DNA of 64,000 bases from Desulfobacter sp. (GCA_028768545.1 CP054838.1:1791501-1855500), one strand, 5' to 3'; numbered from the stretch's first letter, positions 30,295-40,155 are shown. Notes: generated by a model from the letters alone, not told the origin. Numbers and translations: made by a program.

Positions 30295-31924
30295 GATGCT
30301 GGTGACTTGGGGTCGGCCCTGGGTGATGGTTCCGGTCTTGTCAAAGAGGACCATGTCCAGTTTTGAAATATGTTCAAGCGCCGCCCCTTTTTTAAACAAA
30401 ATTCCCTTATTTAGCCCCACACCTGTGCCGACCATGATGGCGGTGGGGGTGGCAAGGCCTAAGGCGCAGGGACAGGCAATCACAAGTACGGCGATCATTC
30501 GTTCAAAGGCGAATAAAAAAGGAGAGACCCCGTGGCTCAGACCTGCCAGAAAATATCAATAGCAGAATGTGGCCAAAGCAATGGTTACCACCACCGGAAC
30601 AAATACATTGGAGGCCATGTCTGCCAGACGCTGGATCGGGGCCTTGTCTGCCTGGGCATCTTCCACCAGTTTGATGATTCCGGCAAGCACGGTATCATTC
30701 CCTGTTTTGGTGGTCGTAAGGGTAATGGTGCCGGACTGGTTGATGGTGGGGCCGATCACCTTTTTTCCCGGGGATTTTTGGACGGGAAAGGATTCTCCTG
30801 TGAGCATGGATTCATCCACCAGGGTTTGGCCTTCAATAACGTCACCGTCCACCGGGATTTTTTCTCCGGCAACCACCCGGACGATATCCCCTTTTTCAAC
30901 CATGGACGCGGGAGTGATTGTTTCTTTTCCGTTCCTGATCACCCGGGCGGTATCTGCATTCAGGGCCAGCAGCTCTTTTAATGCCTGGCCGGTCCTGCCC
31001 TTGGCATTGGCTTCAAGCATTTTGCCGATCATGATAAAGGTGATGAGCATGGCGGCACTGTCAAAAAATACAGGGGCTGCGGAATCCATGAAAAACAGGG
31101 AAAACAGAGAGTAAAAATAGGCTGCAGAGATCCCCAGAGTGATCAGAACATCCATGTTGGCAGCACGGTTTTTCAATGAATAATAGGTACCTTCGTAAAA
31201 GGCGCGGCCCGAGACAAACTGGACCAAAGAGCCCATGGCACAGAGAATATAGTTGGTAACCACCCGGTCAAAAAGCCCAAGGTGCATGATTCCCATCATG
31301 GGAAGGGTGAGGCTCAAAGCAAAGAGAAACCTGAATTTTTCTTTGCCCACGTTTTTTAAATCGCTGTTGTTTTCAGATACAGCCCCGTAACCTGCCTGGC
31401 TGACAATATTAAAGACGGCTTCATCATTCAGGATTCTGGAATCATAGGTGACAAACCCTTTTTCCAGGGGCAGGTTGATGGCGCAGGAGTCAATCCCCTC
31501 TGCCCGTTTAAAGGCTTTTTCAATGGCAAGGGAGCAGTTTGCACAGCTCATGCCCTGGATGTTAAAGGAGATGCTGGCAAGATGGGTCTCATCTTCAATG
31601 GGCGCCTTTTTTGAAACTGTGGTCTCTGTTTCCGGTTCTGGACTGCCGGATTGAGGCGTTAAAAAATATCCTTCTTGGCAAATGGTTGATTCCAGGTCTT
31701 TGACCAAGGTTTTTGCCGGGTCAAGGTCCAGAATGACCTTGTTGTTTTCAAATGAAGCCCTGACATGACTGACCCCGGGATGATTTTCCAATGCCTTTGT
31801 CACGGCTTGCTCACAATGCTGGCACATCATGCCGTAAACCTTGATTTCATGGGTTTTGATCATTTTTAATGCCTCATAAGGTGGTGGACGGCCTTGGCTG
31901 GCCGTCAATACCCCGCATATTTCA

Positions 31925-32047
31925 CGAATCGATTTTGCTCTAGCTGCAAGGCGTCAGGCCGTAAAGCCGTAGTGAGTCTACTGCGAACGGTCTGCAACGA
32001 CGCAGATGAGGTAAAATCGGTTCGCCCGAAGGGTGACCACCCTTGAA
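31925..32047 (+). repeat. Dispersed structured repeat, copy A
   Basis: A ~115-bp element also found, inverted, at 61835-61945. End stem CGAATCGATTTT (31925-31936) pairs with AAAATCGGTTCG (32013-32024), one G-T wobble. Inside lie TAGCTGCAAGGC, AAGCCGTAGT, ACTGCGA and GCAGATGAGGTAAAA, all shared with copy B. CTGC pairs with GCAG, and CCG with CGG forms an inner hairpin. It lies between copA and copZ. No coding. Probably a mobile palindromic repeat or a structured RNA. Confidence 0.75.
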
Positions 32048-32145
32048 ATTGGTTTGGTAATTATAACTTTCTGTATTTAAAGAAATTAATACATACCTTC
32101 CTCAAATTGTCAGTTTCTGACCTTCAGGTTATGAAATATTCGGGT

Positions 32146-32352
32146 CTAAAGGACTTTGGCTGTGAACCCGAATGCGGTGATCTCTTTGATCACAAGATCC
32201 ATATCCACAGGGGTCTCTGATTCAAATCGGGCCGTTTGGGTCTCAAGATCCACATGAACACGGGATACATGGTCCAGGGATTCAAGATAGGTTTTTACCC
32301 GGCCCGTGCAATGGGCGCATGACATGCCTTTTACGCTCAGTTTATTTTCCAT
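32146..32352 (-). CDS. copZ: Copper chaperone, HMA domain
   Basis: 68 residues from MENKLSVKG; the start at 32352 follows AAAGGAAAGATATC. A single heavy-metal-associated domain with metal-binding motif GMSCAHC near the N-terminus and the ferredoxin-like ending AFGFTAKVL. Binds Cu(I) in the cytoplasm and hands it to CopA-type ATPases, whose gene here is dead. It lies between the CsoR gene and copA on the same strand, so it is probably under CsoR control. The symbol is by family role. Confidence 0.85.
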   Translation of the reverse strand: MENKLSVKGMSCAHCTGRVKTYLESLDHVSRVHVDLETQTARFESETPVDMDLVIKEITAFGFTAKVL

Positions 32353-32461
32353 GATATCTTTCCTTTCTTTATATGAAACCGCGCCCAAGAGATTTTTCTC
32401 ATAAGCGTTTTATTTTTGTTGTGGGCAAACATGGATGAAATACCAGGTCGGCCCATGGCCG

Positions 32462-32734
32462 TTATTTTCGGCTGTACTTGTAAACGGTTTCAATGAGTTC
32501 GTTTATCTTTTGCTGGCCTTCCCCCTTTTGAATGGCAGCGGTAACACAGGATTCCACATGGCGTTTCATGATGATTTTGGCTACCCCGTGAAGGGCTTTT
32601 TCAGCCGCTGTGATCTGGTTGATGATATCAATGCAGTATTTTTCATTTTCAACCATTTTCCCGATTCCCCTGATCTGTCCTTCAATTTTTTTTAGCCGGG
32701 TTGAGGCATCTTTTTTCACTTCCGGGTTGAACAT
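32462..32734 (-). CDS. csoR: CsoR-family copper-sensing repressor
   Basis: 90 residues from MFNPEVKKDASTRLKKIEGQIRGI. DUF156/CsoR four-helix fold. The metal ligands of the family are visible as Cys in YCIDIINQ and His and Cys in RHVESCVTA. The frame opens earlier but the ribosome site AAAGGAAAAAAA favours 32734. An ATACCC-N5-GGGTAT palindrome lies 32 bases upstream, so it probably represses its own operon (csoR-copZ-copA) until Cu(I) binds. RcnR/FrmR relatives share the fold; the Cys-His-Cys set and the copper neighbours favour CsoR. Confidence 0.85.
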   Translation of the reverse strand: MFNPEVKKDASTRLKKIEGQIRGIGKMVENEKYCIDIINQITAAEKALHGVAKIIMKRHVESCVTAAIQKGEGQQKINELIETVYKYSRK

Positions 32735-32765
32735 TTTTTTTCCTTTGAGTTTGTTGTTTTCTACC

Positions 32766-32782
32766 ATACCCCCGTAGGGTAT
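32766..32782 (-). promoter_or_regulatory. CsoR operator palindrome
   Basis: ATACCCCCGTAGGGTAT: perfect ATACCC-N5-GGGTAT inverted repeat, close to the known G/C-tract CsoR operators with flanking TA. Just upstream of csoR on its strand, where a promoter should be. Confidence 0.7.
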
Positions 32783-32946
32783 AAAAATGGAGATCAATTC
32801 AGGATATGTCAATCCCCCGGATAAAAAAAAAGGGAATCGTTTGATTTTACAAAAAGATCAGTCTACAAAAAGAGCCAGTTACAAGAAAAAGCAGGCGGAT
32901 GTGCAGAAATTAAATCGATTTAGTTGAGAAAATTAAGGGATATAAC

Positions 32947-33531
32947 ATGGGCGTTGATTTAGTTCATTTCCAGGATCTTGCATTAAAAGATCCCAAAATT
33001 GTTGTCAACGATACCGGAGCCAGGTTTGATCCTCAAACCTGCACCTTTGATCTTAAGGTATGGGACCGCAGGTATGAGGTGGATTTGAAAAAAGGGCAGG
33101 TAAGGTCTCTGGATCCTGAATTTCCCCTTTTGCATCCGTTTATGGACCTGTTCATTGTTCACTATCTTATGACCGCCGTATCCTTGCCATTGTCCGGAGT
33201 TTGGGTGTCGGAAAAGGATATTCCCGGGGGAAGTGCTTTTTTCAGGGGGCCCCACACCCTTCCCACCCGGGGGGTTGCCAAGACTTTTGGAGATGATTTA
33301 AACGGATTTACAACACTTGGCAAAACCCTTGGGGGCCGAGCCCTTGACATGGGTGATGCCGCCTTTGCCTTTGAGATTACGCCCCATATAGTTGTGGCTG
33401 TTTTGCTCTGGCAGGGGGATGAGGATTTTGAGGCCGAGGCCAAACTTTTGTTTGATAAAACCATTTCTTCTCACCTGGCCCTGGATATTATCTATGCCCT
33501 GGCCGTGATGGTCTGTGACGCGTTCAGCTGA
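32947..33531 (+). CDS. DUF3786 protein
   Basis: 194 residues, divergent from csoR. Recognisable as DUF3786: PQTCTFDLKVWDRRYEVDL, PFMDLFIVHYLMTA, PGGSAFFRGPHTLPTRGVAK and a C-terminal helix. Found in sulfate reducers and other strict anaerobes; a role linked to corrinoid or metal chemistry has been suggested for relatives, but I cannot read it here. No signal peptide. Probably monocistronic. Confidence 0.75.
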   Translation: MGVDLVHFQDLALKDPKIVVNDTGARFDPQTCTFDLKVWDRRYEVDLKKGQVRSLDPEFPLLHPFMDLFIVHYLMTAVSLPLSGVWVSEKDIPGGSAFFRGPHTLPTRGVAKTFGDDLNGFTTLGKTLGGRALDMGDAAFAFEITPHIVVAVLLWQGDEDFEAEAKLLFDKTISSHLALDIIYALAVMVCDAFS

Positions 33532-33565
33532 TATGGACGAGCATGTTTTTAAGAGGGCCTTCCAT

Positions 33566-33589
33566 GGGCCCCGAAATGGTCCGGGGCCC
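33566..33589. terminator. GC-rich hairpin between convergent genes
   Basis: GGGCCCCG (33566-33573) pairs perfectly with CGGGGCCC (33582-33589), 8-base loop. It lies between the converging DUF3786 and GcvT-SHMT genes. T-runs are short (TTTT at 33600). Confidence 0.45.
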
Positions 33590-33605
33590 GGTAAAGACGG
33601 TTTTC

Positions 33606-36275
33606 CTAGAAAATCGTTTTGGCAAGGTCTTGTATTTGAATTCCCAATTGCTCGGGGGTAAAGCAGTACTGCATGTCCAGGAAGGGCTGTCTCAGCCTTG
33701 TGATTTCATCCTTGATATCTGACCCTTTTAGAATATGGTCGGCCATGAGTTGTGCAAGGGTGTTAAAGTCTGTTTTTTTCATGCCGAACCGTGTCATTTC
33801 AGAGACCCCCATGCGCAGGGCGCCGGATGCGGTAAACCCTTCTTCTTCCGGGGTGGCCTGGTAGTTGACAATGATATTCTGGGCTTCGAGATCCTGGGCA
33901 ATCTGCGCCCCTTTTCCATATCCCACGTTGAGGATGACTTGGTGGGTCTGGGTATAGGAAATATCCGGGTCTCCTGCCACATCCAGACCCTGGGATTTCA
34001 GGGCCAGGGCAAAGGCCTTTGCATTGGCAATGGTCTGGGCCTGGTAATCGTCCTTGAACTGGTTCATCTCATAGGCGGCAAACAAGAGTCCGGTCATGGT
34101 GCCCAAATGATGGTTGGACACGGATCCCGGAAAGGTTCTGCGTTTGACGGCTTCCCAGAAATCATACTCAGGGGTGCCATAATTCTTTTCGTCTAAAAAG
34201 TTGCCGGCAATCACCCCTCTCTGGGTGCCGAAAAAGGTTTTATGGGTGGAGCCTGTGATCACATGGGCGCCCTGTTTTAGGGGCTCCTGGAAATGAGGGC
34301 CGTAGAGTCCCAACACATGGGCCATGTCATACATGACCAGACAGCCCGGAGCAAATTCATCCACCAATTGTCTGATCTCTTTTACAGGCTCTTTGTGGAT
34401 GATCATACTTTTGCCCAGAATGACAAGTTTGGGCTGGTGGGCTTTTATCAGGTCTTTACAGGCCTTGATATCAATTTTATAGGGGTTGTCCGCCAATACC
34501 GGGAAATTGACCACTGCAGGTTTTTCCGTTTTGGGATCCCTGGCCACAAAATCCCGTAAAGCCCCCATGGGCTGGGCGCTTAAATGGCCACCCCGGATGA
34601 TATGGTTGTTCATGACCTTGGCCAGGCGGCGCTGTTCATTTTTCCGGTCGTTCCGGTTCACAAAGTCGACCAAAGCCGAGAATAAAGCGGTATTGGCCAT
34701 CTGCCCTGAAATAACCCGGGATTCCACGGCATTGCAGTCAAAGAAGGTCATGAATTCCTGGTTAAGCCTTGTTTCAACCTCCTGGATAAATCCTGTGCCC
34801 TGGTAGTAAAAGACATCTTTTCCAAAAAAGGCTTTAATATCCTTGTGTTCGGCATACCGGTTCACAGGATCGGATATGGAGAGCATTCTGGTGACCAGGG
34901 ACTGGCTCATCTCAGAGGGGATCAGGTTGATACAGGATTTTTGGCGCCAGCCATGGTTAAAAATGGTCTTGTCCACAAGGGTTTTGGCTGCGGACAGACT
35001 TGTGTTTGCCGGATTTTGGGGGCCTTGTGTTTTCAATTGGTCATGGGGAATGCTTCGCACATAGGGCGGGGCTTCAGACCGCATATGATAGGGCATGGTG
35101 CAGGCCGCACATCTTTTTTTTCTGATTTCAATTTCCAGGACAGCCCCTTCGTTTATGTTGCTGTCTATGAGACCCAGGGCAATGGCACGGCGTTTGGGAT
35201 CTGTTTCAAAATTTCCAAAAAGTTCCGGGCCGGATCCTTTAAGATAGGGCACCATGGTGCCTGAGGTGATATAGCCCACATGGCGTCCATTGGAAAAAAT
35301 TTTGTATCCTTCCCGTGCAATGCCTTTGCCGGTGACGGCAATGGGGGTGATGATTCTGGGCAGGGCCGGGTCCAGCAGACCCCCTGTCTTTTTTTCCATG
35401 GCCGCACAAAAGGCTTTGAACTGTTCGTACAGGGCCTGTTTACCGATGAATTCACCTTTTAAGGGCGAAAACGAGACAGCAAATTTAGAGAGCCTTGAGG
35501 CAAATATGGGAATCTCTTTTGTCTCGGGATCTGTGCCCAGTTCATGACCGTAAAGGGGGAGGCCTGCTTCCAGGCGCAGGGTATCCCTTGCGCCCAGGCC
35601 AATGGGAACAGCGCCGGCCTTGACCAGGCGGTCCCAGATGTCTCGGGCATGGGCATTGTCCACAAAGAGTTCAAACCCCAGGGGTTCTCCTGTATAGCCT
35701 GTGCGGGCAATATCCACCGGGGCATTTCCCATATATGCCCGGCAAAGATTGTTTCTGGCAGGTTCGGGCAGACTGCCCTGGGTGATCAACGGCAGCAGAA
35801 TGGATTTTGATTTTGGACCTTGCAAAGAGATCATGGCCCGGTCAAAGGTTTTATCCTGCATGTCAACCCCGGGAAACTCATTTAGATGGGCCTTAAAATG
35901 GTCCAGATCTTTTTTTCGGTTGGAGGCGTTGACCACCAGCAGGTATTCGTCCTCAACAAAGCGATACAGATAGGCATCGTCAATGGCGCCGCCGTTTTCG
36001 TTCTGGATCAAGGTATACTGGCTTTCTACGATTTCAAGGGCAGCGGCATTGTTGGTGAGCACATGCTGGAGAAAGTCTAAGGCTTTTTCTCCTTTAAAAT
36101 AGAGTCTGCCCATGTGGGAGACATCAAATATTCCGGCGATGGTCCTGCAGGCTAGATGTTCTTTGATAATGCCGTCAGGGTATTGGATGGGCATCTCCCA
36201 TCCCCCGAATTCAATCAGCTGGGCTGAAAGGGTCTTGTGATTTTCAAGAAAAATTGTCTGTTTTAAATCGCTCAT
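33606..36275 (-). CDS. Aminomethyltransferase (GcvT) fused to serine hydroxymethyltransferase-like domain
   Basis: 889 residues in one clean frame. Residues 1-~375 are a full GcvT: FGGWEMPIQYPDGIIKEHLACR, FDVSHMGRL, ISLQGPKS, IARTGYTGEPLGFELFV and the C-terminal barrel (SGTMVPYLKG, IALGLI). After a linker of ~45 residues, ~425-889 is a divergent SHMT: INLIPSEMSQ replaces the usual LIASEN, with YYQGTGFIQEVE, VMYDMAHVLGLYGPH, and PLP lysine 679 in GSTHKTFFGTQRG. Both halves exchange one-carbon units between glycine and tetrahydrofolate, so the fusion could channel methylene-H4F for glycine/serine interconversion. No gcvH or gcvP is near. Start 36275 follows GGAGG. Confidence 0.9.
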   Translation of the reverse strand: MSDLKQTIFLENHKTLSAQLIEFGGWEMPIQYPDGIIKEHLACRTIAGIFDVSHMGRLYFKGEKALDFLQHVLTNNAAALEIVESQYTLIQNENGGAIDDAYLYRFVEDEYLLVVNASNRKKDLDHFKAHLNEFPGVDMQDKTFDRAMISLQGPKSKSILLPLITQGSLPEPARNNLCRAYMGNAPVDIARTGYTGEPLGFELFVDNAHARDIWDRLVKAGAVPIGLGARDTLRLEAGLPLYGHELGTDPETKEIPIFASRLSKFAVSFSPLKGEFIGKQALYEQFKAFCAAMEKKTGGLLDPALPRIITPIAVTGKGIAREGYKIFSNGRHVGYITSGTMVPYLKGSGPELFGNFETDPKRRAIALGLIDSNINEGAVLEIEIRKKRCAACTMPYHMRSEAPPYVRSIPHDQLKTQGPQNPANTSLSAAKTLVDKTIFNHGWRQKSCINLIPSEMSQSLVTRMLSISDPVNRYAEHKDIKAFFGKDVFYYQGTGFIQEVETRLNQEFMTFFDCNAVESRVISGQMANTALFSALVDFVNRNDRKNEQRRLAKVMNNHIIRGGHLSAQPMGALRDFVARDPKTEKPAVVNFPVLADNPYKIDIKACKDLIKAHQPKLVILGKSMIIHKEPVKEIRQLVDEFAPGCLVMYDMAHVLGLYGPHFQEPLKQGAHVITGSTHKTFFGTQRGVIAGNFLDEKNYGTPEYDFWEAVKRRTFPGSVSNHHLGTMTGLLFAAYEMNQFKDDYQAQTIANAKAFALALKSQGLDVAGDPDISYTQTHQVILNVGYGKGAQIAQDLEAQNIIVNYQATPEEEGFTASGALRMGVSEMTRFGMKKTDFNTLAQLMADHILKGSDIKDEITRLRQPFLDMQYCFTPEQLGIQIQDLAKTIF

Positions 36276-36460
36276 ATTTCCTCCGTATCATAAGCAAAAT
36301 ACCCTTTGGCCGCCTGTTCAAAAGCCTGTGGGAATTACCTGTGGAAATTTTTGGATGTCAGGGTCTGCCATCCCGTATTAAGTTCAAGTATACTCAAGTA
36401 TAAATTGGAGGGCGGCGGCCCTCCCAAGGTTAAATACCCTAGTCCTTTCCGAATATCCTG

Positions 36461-37672
36461 TCAATGCGTATTCAGCTTTAGGAATGAAAAACCAATTAAA
36501 AGGGATACCAGGGCCAGAATCGTACAGAAGCCTGAAACCAGGCTGATGCCCACGAGGCCGTGGTTCGTCCAGATCAGACCCCCGCAAAGCGCCCCGATCA
36601 CCCGGCCGATACCGGCAACGGCATAGAAGGCTGACATGGTGGAGGCCCGAAGGCCCGGGACCAGTTCCGTGCTTAGGCTCATTGAGGTGACAAAGGTGAA
36701 CTCAAAGCAGAAAAAGACCAGAAAAAGACCAGAAAAAGTCCGGCCAGGACACATCCTAGGCCCATGTCTGCGAAGGGCAGAATCAGATAGGCCCCAGCAC
36801 TCAGGGCTGTGCCTGTGATCACGGATGTTTTCAGACCGATCCGGTCTGAAAACAGTGAGGTGCAGCCCTCTCCTAAAATTTCTGATATGCCGATGAATAT
36901 GGTGCCGAACCCTATGGCTGCCAGGGAAAGCCCATAGGATTTTTCCAGCCATGCCCCGTAAATGACAAAAAGATTATCATTGGCCAGGGACATGAAAAAT
37001 GAAAATCCCAGAATACCCAGGACCTGGGGATTTTTGACAATGGTTTTCCAATTGCTCAAAATGTTTTGTTTTGCAGGGGATCGGGGACTTGTCCCCGGGA
37101 GGCGACAACTTGTCCTTTGGCATGAATTTTAAGATAAGAAAAAAACAGACCAGGGAAAATATACCCAGGATGCAAAAGGGGGTCTGCCAGGAAAATCGTT
37201 CAATCAGAATGCCGGCCAGGGGGATCCCCGCAAGGGTAGAGCCTGCCCAGGCCGTCTCTGTGATGCCAATGACACGGCCCCTCTGTTCAATGGGTACATG
37301 CTGGCCGATAAAGCCCTGGAGGCTGGGGTCAAATATATTTTTGGTCAGCCCGGTTAAAAAAAGGGCGATCATGAGTACCGAATACATGGGGATAAGACCG
37401 GCGGCAAAGGTGCCGATGGTTAAAAACCCCACGGACAGAAGCATGAGCAGCTTATATCCGTATTTGTCGGCAAAGGAGGCCCCCACTGGGCCGAGAACGC
37501 CTGTGGCCTGGTTTACGGCAATCAAAGAGGTGATGGCAGACAGATCCACGTTCAGTCCCCTGGCAAATTCAGGGGCAAAGGGGTAGATCATCCGTTTGCT
37601 GATGTTCATCACAAGTTTGGTAAAAGTGGCAATGGAGATCAGCCCGTAAAAGGCTTTTGAGTCTTGGGTCAT
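36461..37672 (-). pseudogene. MFS transporter with two frameshifts
   Basis: The N-terminal half is a normal MFS (LVMNISKRMIYPFAPEFARGL; GPVGASFADKYGYKLLML). A +1 change near 37060 moves the frame at NILSNWKTIVKNPQVLG. A second change, an 11-bp tandem duplication (CAGAAAAAGAC at 36708-36718 and 36719-36729), moves it back, and the rest ends FLKLNTH at 36461. The two changes together total a multiple of three, so only ~110 residues are misread, but a stop in that frame (36679) terminates it. Substrate unknown. Confidence 0.75.
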
Positions 37673-37687
37673 GGTTGTCTTTTTTCT

Positions 37688-38386
37688 TTAGAATGCGGCC
37701 AGAATTCTGAACTTGTCAAAAATCAGGAGCAGTCCGATGAGAATGAGCAGAATCCCTGCAATTTTATTGATGATGCCCATGATTTTTTTGGTTTTTTTCA
37801 TAAAGCTGAGCATGGAGTTGATAAATATGGAGATGAGAATAAAGGGCAGGGCCATGCCTGAAGAATAAACCGCCAGAAGCCATACCCCTTTGAGTACGGT
37901 TTCCTGGCTTCCTGCCACAATGAGAATGCTGCCCAGCATGGGGCCGATACAGGGGCTCCACCCGGCCCCAAATGCCATGCCGATCGCAAAGGTGCCTGCC
38001 AGATGAAAGGGGGTTTCCTTGACATGGAAGCGTTTTTCAAATTGAAATCCCTTGATATTGATGATGCCCAGAAGATGGAGCCCGAATACCAGAATAACCC
38101 CGCCACCCACATACCTGACCACCCAGGCGTATTCTGAGGCAAGGCCCCCGAGAAAAGAGGCCGATGCCCCGAACAGAATAAAGATAAAGGAAAAGCCTGC
38201 CACATAGGCCAGGGTGGAGATGATGACTTTTTTCCTGATCGCTTTGTTGTCTGCGGTGAGTTCGTCAAGGGAGAGCCCGGTAATAAATGAAAAATACGCC
38301 GGGATCAGGGGGAGAACACAGGGCGATAAAAATGAGAGCAGTCCTGCAGCAAATGCGGCCGGAAAAGTGATGGTTTCAGTGAACAC
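37688..38386 (-). CDS. CcdA/DsbD-type thiol-disulfide membrane protein
   Basis: 232 residues with six TM helices. Paired redox cysteines lie in LSFLSPCVLPLIP (helix 1) and GWSPCIGPMLGS (helix 4), diagnostic of CcdA. It passes electrons from cytoplasmic thioredoxin to periplasmic thiols, for example for cytochrome c maturation. The start at 38386 is preceded by AAAGGAAATATC. No thioredoxin-like partner is adjacent. Intact. Confidence 0.88.
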   Translation of the reverse strand: MFTETITFPAAFAAGLLSFLSPCVLPLIPAYFSFITGLSLDELTADNKAIRKKVIISTLAYVAGFSFIFILFGASASFLGGLASEYAWVVRYVGGGVILVFGLHLLGIINIKGFQFEKRFHVKETPFHLAGTFAIGMAFGAGWSPCIGPMLGSILIVAGSQETVLKGVWLLAVYSSGMALPFILISIFINSMLSFMKKTKKIMGIINKIAGILLILIGLLLIFDKFRILAAF

Positions 38387-38730
38387 GATGATATTTCCTT
38401 TTTATCTATATTTAATCCACCCTAATCATTTTTAATTGGGTTTTCAAGCCTGGTCCGTCCGGGATGAAAAAATAATGAATATTTCAGGTCGATAAAATTT
38501 TGGCATACCCGAATAATGATTTTGGATTATATAAATTTTATATAGGAAATTTGAGTTATTTCATTCATTTCTTGACAAACTCACTCTCTTTGGGTAGGGC
38601 TGATTCTTGAAACAGACTATCATTTTTATTCGGATTATTATACCATACCTGGCTATGATGCAATTGAATCAACCCTAGTGATTGACCTTGGGAAACCACC
38701 CCGGGCAGTCCAAATTATGGAGTAAAAAGA
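38387..38730. other. Divergent intergenic region ccdA / glyQS
   Basis: About 340 AT-rich bases carrying promoters for both genes. TTGACA at 38572-38577 is the best -35 for glyQS. No RNA element such as a T-box is seen. Confidence 0.45.
38572..38600 (+). promoter_or_regulatory. Candidate sigma-70 promoter for glyQS
   Basis: TTGACA (38572-38577), 17-base spacer, weak -10 TAGGGC (38595-38600). Perfect -35 but poor -10; about 130 bases ahead of the ATG. Confidence 0.35.
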
Positions 38731-40152
38731 ATGGCAAAGAAGAAAAAAGAAGTTACATTGATGGATAAGGTTGTGTCCCTTTCAAAAAGAAGAGGGTTTG
38801 TATATCCGGGGTCTGAAATTTATGGCGGACTTGCCAATTCCTGGGATTTCGGCCCTTTGGGGGTTGAATTGCTCAACAACCTTAAAGCGGCCTGGTGGAA
38901 AAAATTTGTTACCGAGAGAACCGATATGGTGGGCCTGGATGCCGCCATCCTCATGAATCCGGATACCTGGGTGGCCTCGGGCCATGTGGGCAGTTTTTCC
39001 GATCCCCTCATGGACTGCAAAAAATGTAAATCCAGGGAACGGGCAGATAAACTTGTGGAAGCCTGGCAGTTTGAAAATAATTCAGAGGAAGGCCCGGCCA
39101 ATTGGGCCGGTGAAAAAACCCCGCCCCAGGATATGCTGGATTTCATCAATGAGAAAAATATTACCTGTCCCCAGTGCAAGGCATTGGATTGGACCCTGCC
39201 CAAGGCCTTTAATCTGATGTTCAAGACCGAGCAGGGGGTTGTGGAAGGCAAGGGTAAAGATATCTATCTGAGACCGGAGACTGCCCAGGGTATTTTTGTC
39301 AATTTTAAAAATGTCCAGACCACCTCCCGAAAAAAAATACCCTTTGGCATTGCCCAGATCGGCAAGGCGTTCAGAAACGAGATCACCCCGGGTAACTTTG
39401 TGTTCAGAACAAGGGAATTTGAGCAGATGGAAATTGAATTTTTCTGCAAACCCGGCACTGAACTGGAGCACCATGAGTTTTGGAAAAACTTTGTCATGGA
39501 CTGGTACAAGGGACTGAATGTAAACCCTGAAAATTTAAGGTTCCGGGACCATGACTCTGCCGAGCTTTCACATTATTCCAATGCCACCGCTGATGTTGAA
39601 TATCTTTATCCCTTTGGCTGGGGCGAGCTTTGCGGTATTGCTTCAAGAACCAATTATGATCTGTCCCAGCATATGGAGCACTCATCCAAGGATCTTCAGT
39701 ATTTTGACGAGGCTGCCAAGGAAAAGTATCTCCCCTTTGTGATTGAGCCTTCCCTGGGGGTTCAGCGCTCAGCCCTGGTATTTCTCTGTGATGCCTATGA
39801 CGAAGAAGAGGTCAAGGAAGGCGATACAAGGGTGGTGTTGCGACTTCACAAACAACTGGCCCCTGTCAAGATTGCGGTCATGCCTCTGTCCAAGAAACTG
39901 GGGGAGGATGCCCAAAAGGTGTTCACCCTTCTGGTTCAGGAGTTGGGTATCAACATTGATTTTGATGTCCAGGGTAGTATCGGCAAGCGGTACCGCCGCC
40001 AGGATGAGGCCGGCACACCCTATTGCGTGACCTTTGACTTTGATTCTTTGGAAGACGGATCCGTGACCATCAGGGAGAGGGATACCATGGATCAGCAGCG
40101 GATGAAAATTGATGAACTTTCCGGATTTTTCAGGGATCAGTTCAAGTACTAA
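38731..40152 (+). CDS. glyQS: Glycyl-tRNA synthetase, class II dimeric type
   Basis: 473 residues, right for the alpha2 (eukaryote/archaeal-like, single-chain) GlyRS. Start at 38731 with GGAG ahead. Class II signs: [25 protein letters not shown] at the N-terminus, motif 2 [28 protein letters not shown], motif 3 region [16 protein letters not shown], and the C-terminal anticodon-binding domain ([33 protein letters not shown]). Charges tRNA-Gly with glycine. Intact and probably essential. Followed four bases later by a small gene. Confidence 0.95.
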   Translation: MAKKKKEVTLMDKVVSLSKRRGFVYPGSEIYGGLANSWDFGPLGVELLNNLKAAWWKKFVTERTDMVGLDAAILMNPDTWVASGHVGSFSDPLMDCKKCKSRERADKLVEAWQFENNSEEGPANWAGEKTPPQDMLDFINEKNITCPQCKALDWTLPKAFNLMFKTEQGVVEGKGKDIYLRPETAQGIFVNFKNVQTTSRKKIPFGIAQIGKAFRNEITPGNFVFRTREFEQMEIEFFCKPGTELEHHEFWKNFVMDWYKGLNVNPENLRFRDHDSAELSHYSNATADVEYLYPFGWGELCGIASRTNYDLSQHMEHSSKDLQYFDEAAKEKYLPFVIEPSLGVQRSALVFLCDAYDEEEVKEGDTRVVLRLHKQLAPVKIAVMPLSKKLGEDAQKVFTLLVQELGINIDFDVQGSIGKRYRRQDEAGTPYCVTFDFDSLEDGSVTIRERDTMDQQRMKIDELSGFFRDQFKY

Positions 40153-40155
40153 AAG

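Larger units (their letters stand above)
26411..31863 (-). pseudogene. copA: Copper P-type ATPase (CopA-like), two IS insertions and a TGA
   Basis: Start 31863. Pieces: 31863-30303, 28771-28079 and 26627-26411. Two HMA domains are present (MMCQHC; GMSCANC). The TM region follows, then TGES in the actuator, CPCALG metal site, DKTGT phosphorylation site, SSHPLA and GDEINDAPALAQADIGIAIG in the P domain, and a C-terminal TM pair ending RYEKKL. Removing both elements gives perfect joins (VTSIYPAKG; DRAIRLGKK). TGA at 30556-30558 replaces a probable Trp in FCY-x-YF. Family role: exports Cu(I) across the inner membrane. The neighbouring copZ- and csoR-like genes are intact. Completely inactivated here. 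Confidence 0.9.

Noticed and set aside
30556..30558. TGA in copA as a possible selenocysteine
   Set aside because: The surrounding FCY-x-YF fits a Trp (TGG to TGA) in a transmembrane helix, the gene is also split by two insertion sequences, and no SECIS stem follows.
36276..36460. Glycine riboswitch ahead of the GcvT-SHMT gene
   Set aside because: The conserved glycine-aptamer cores are not present in the leader.
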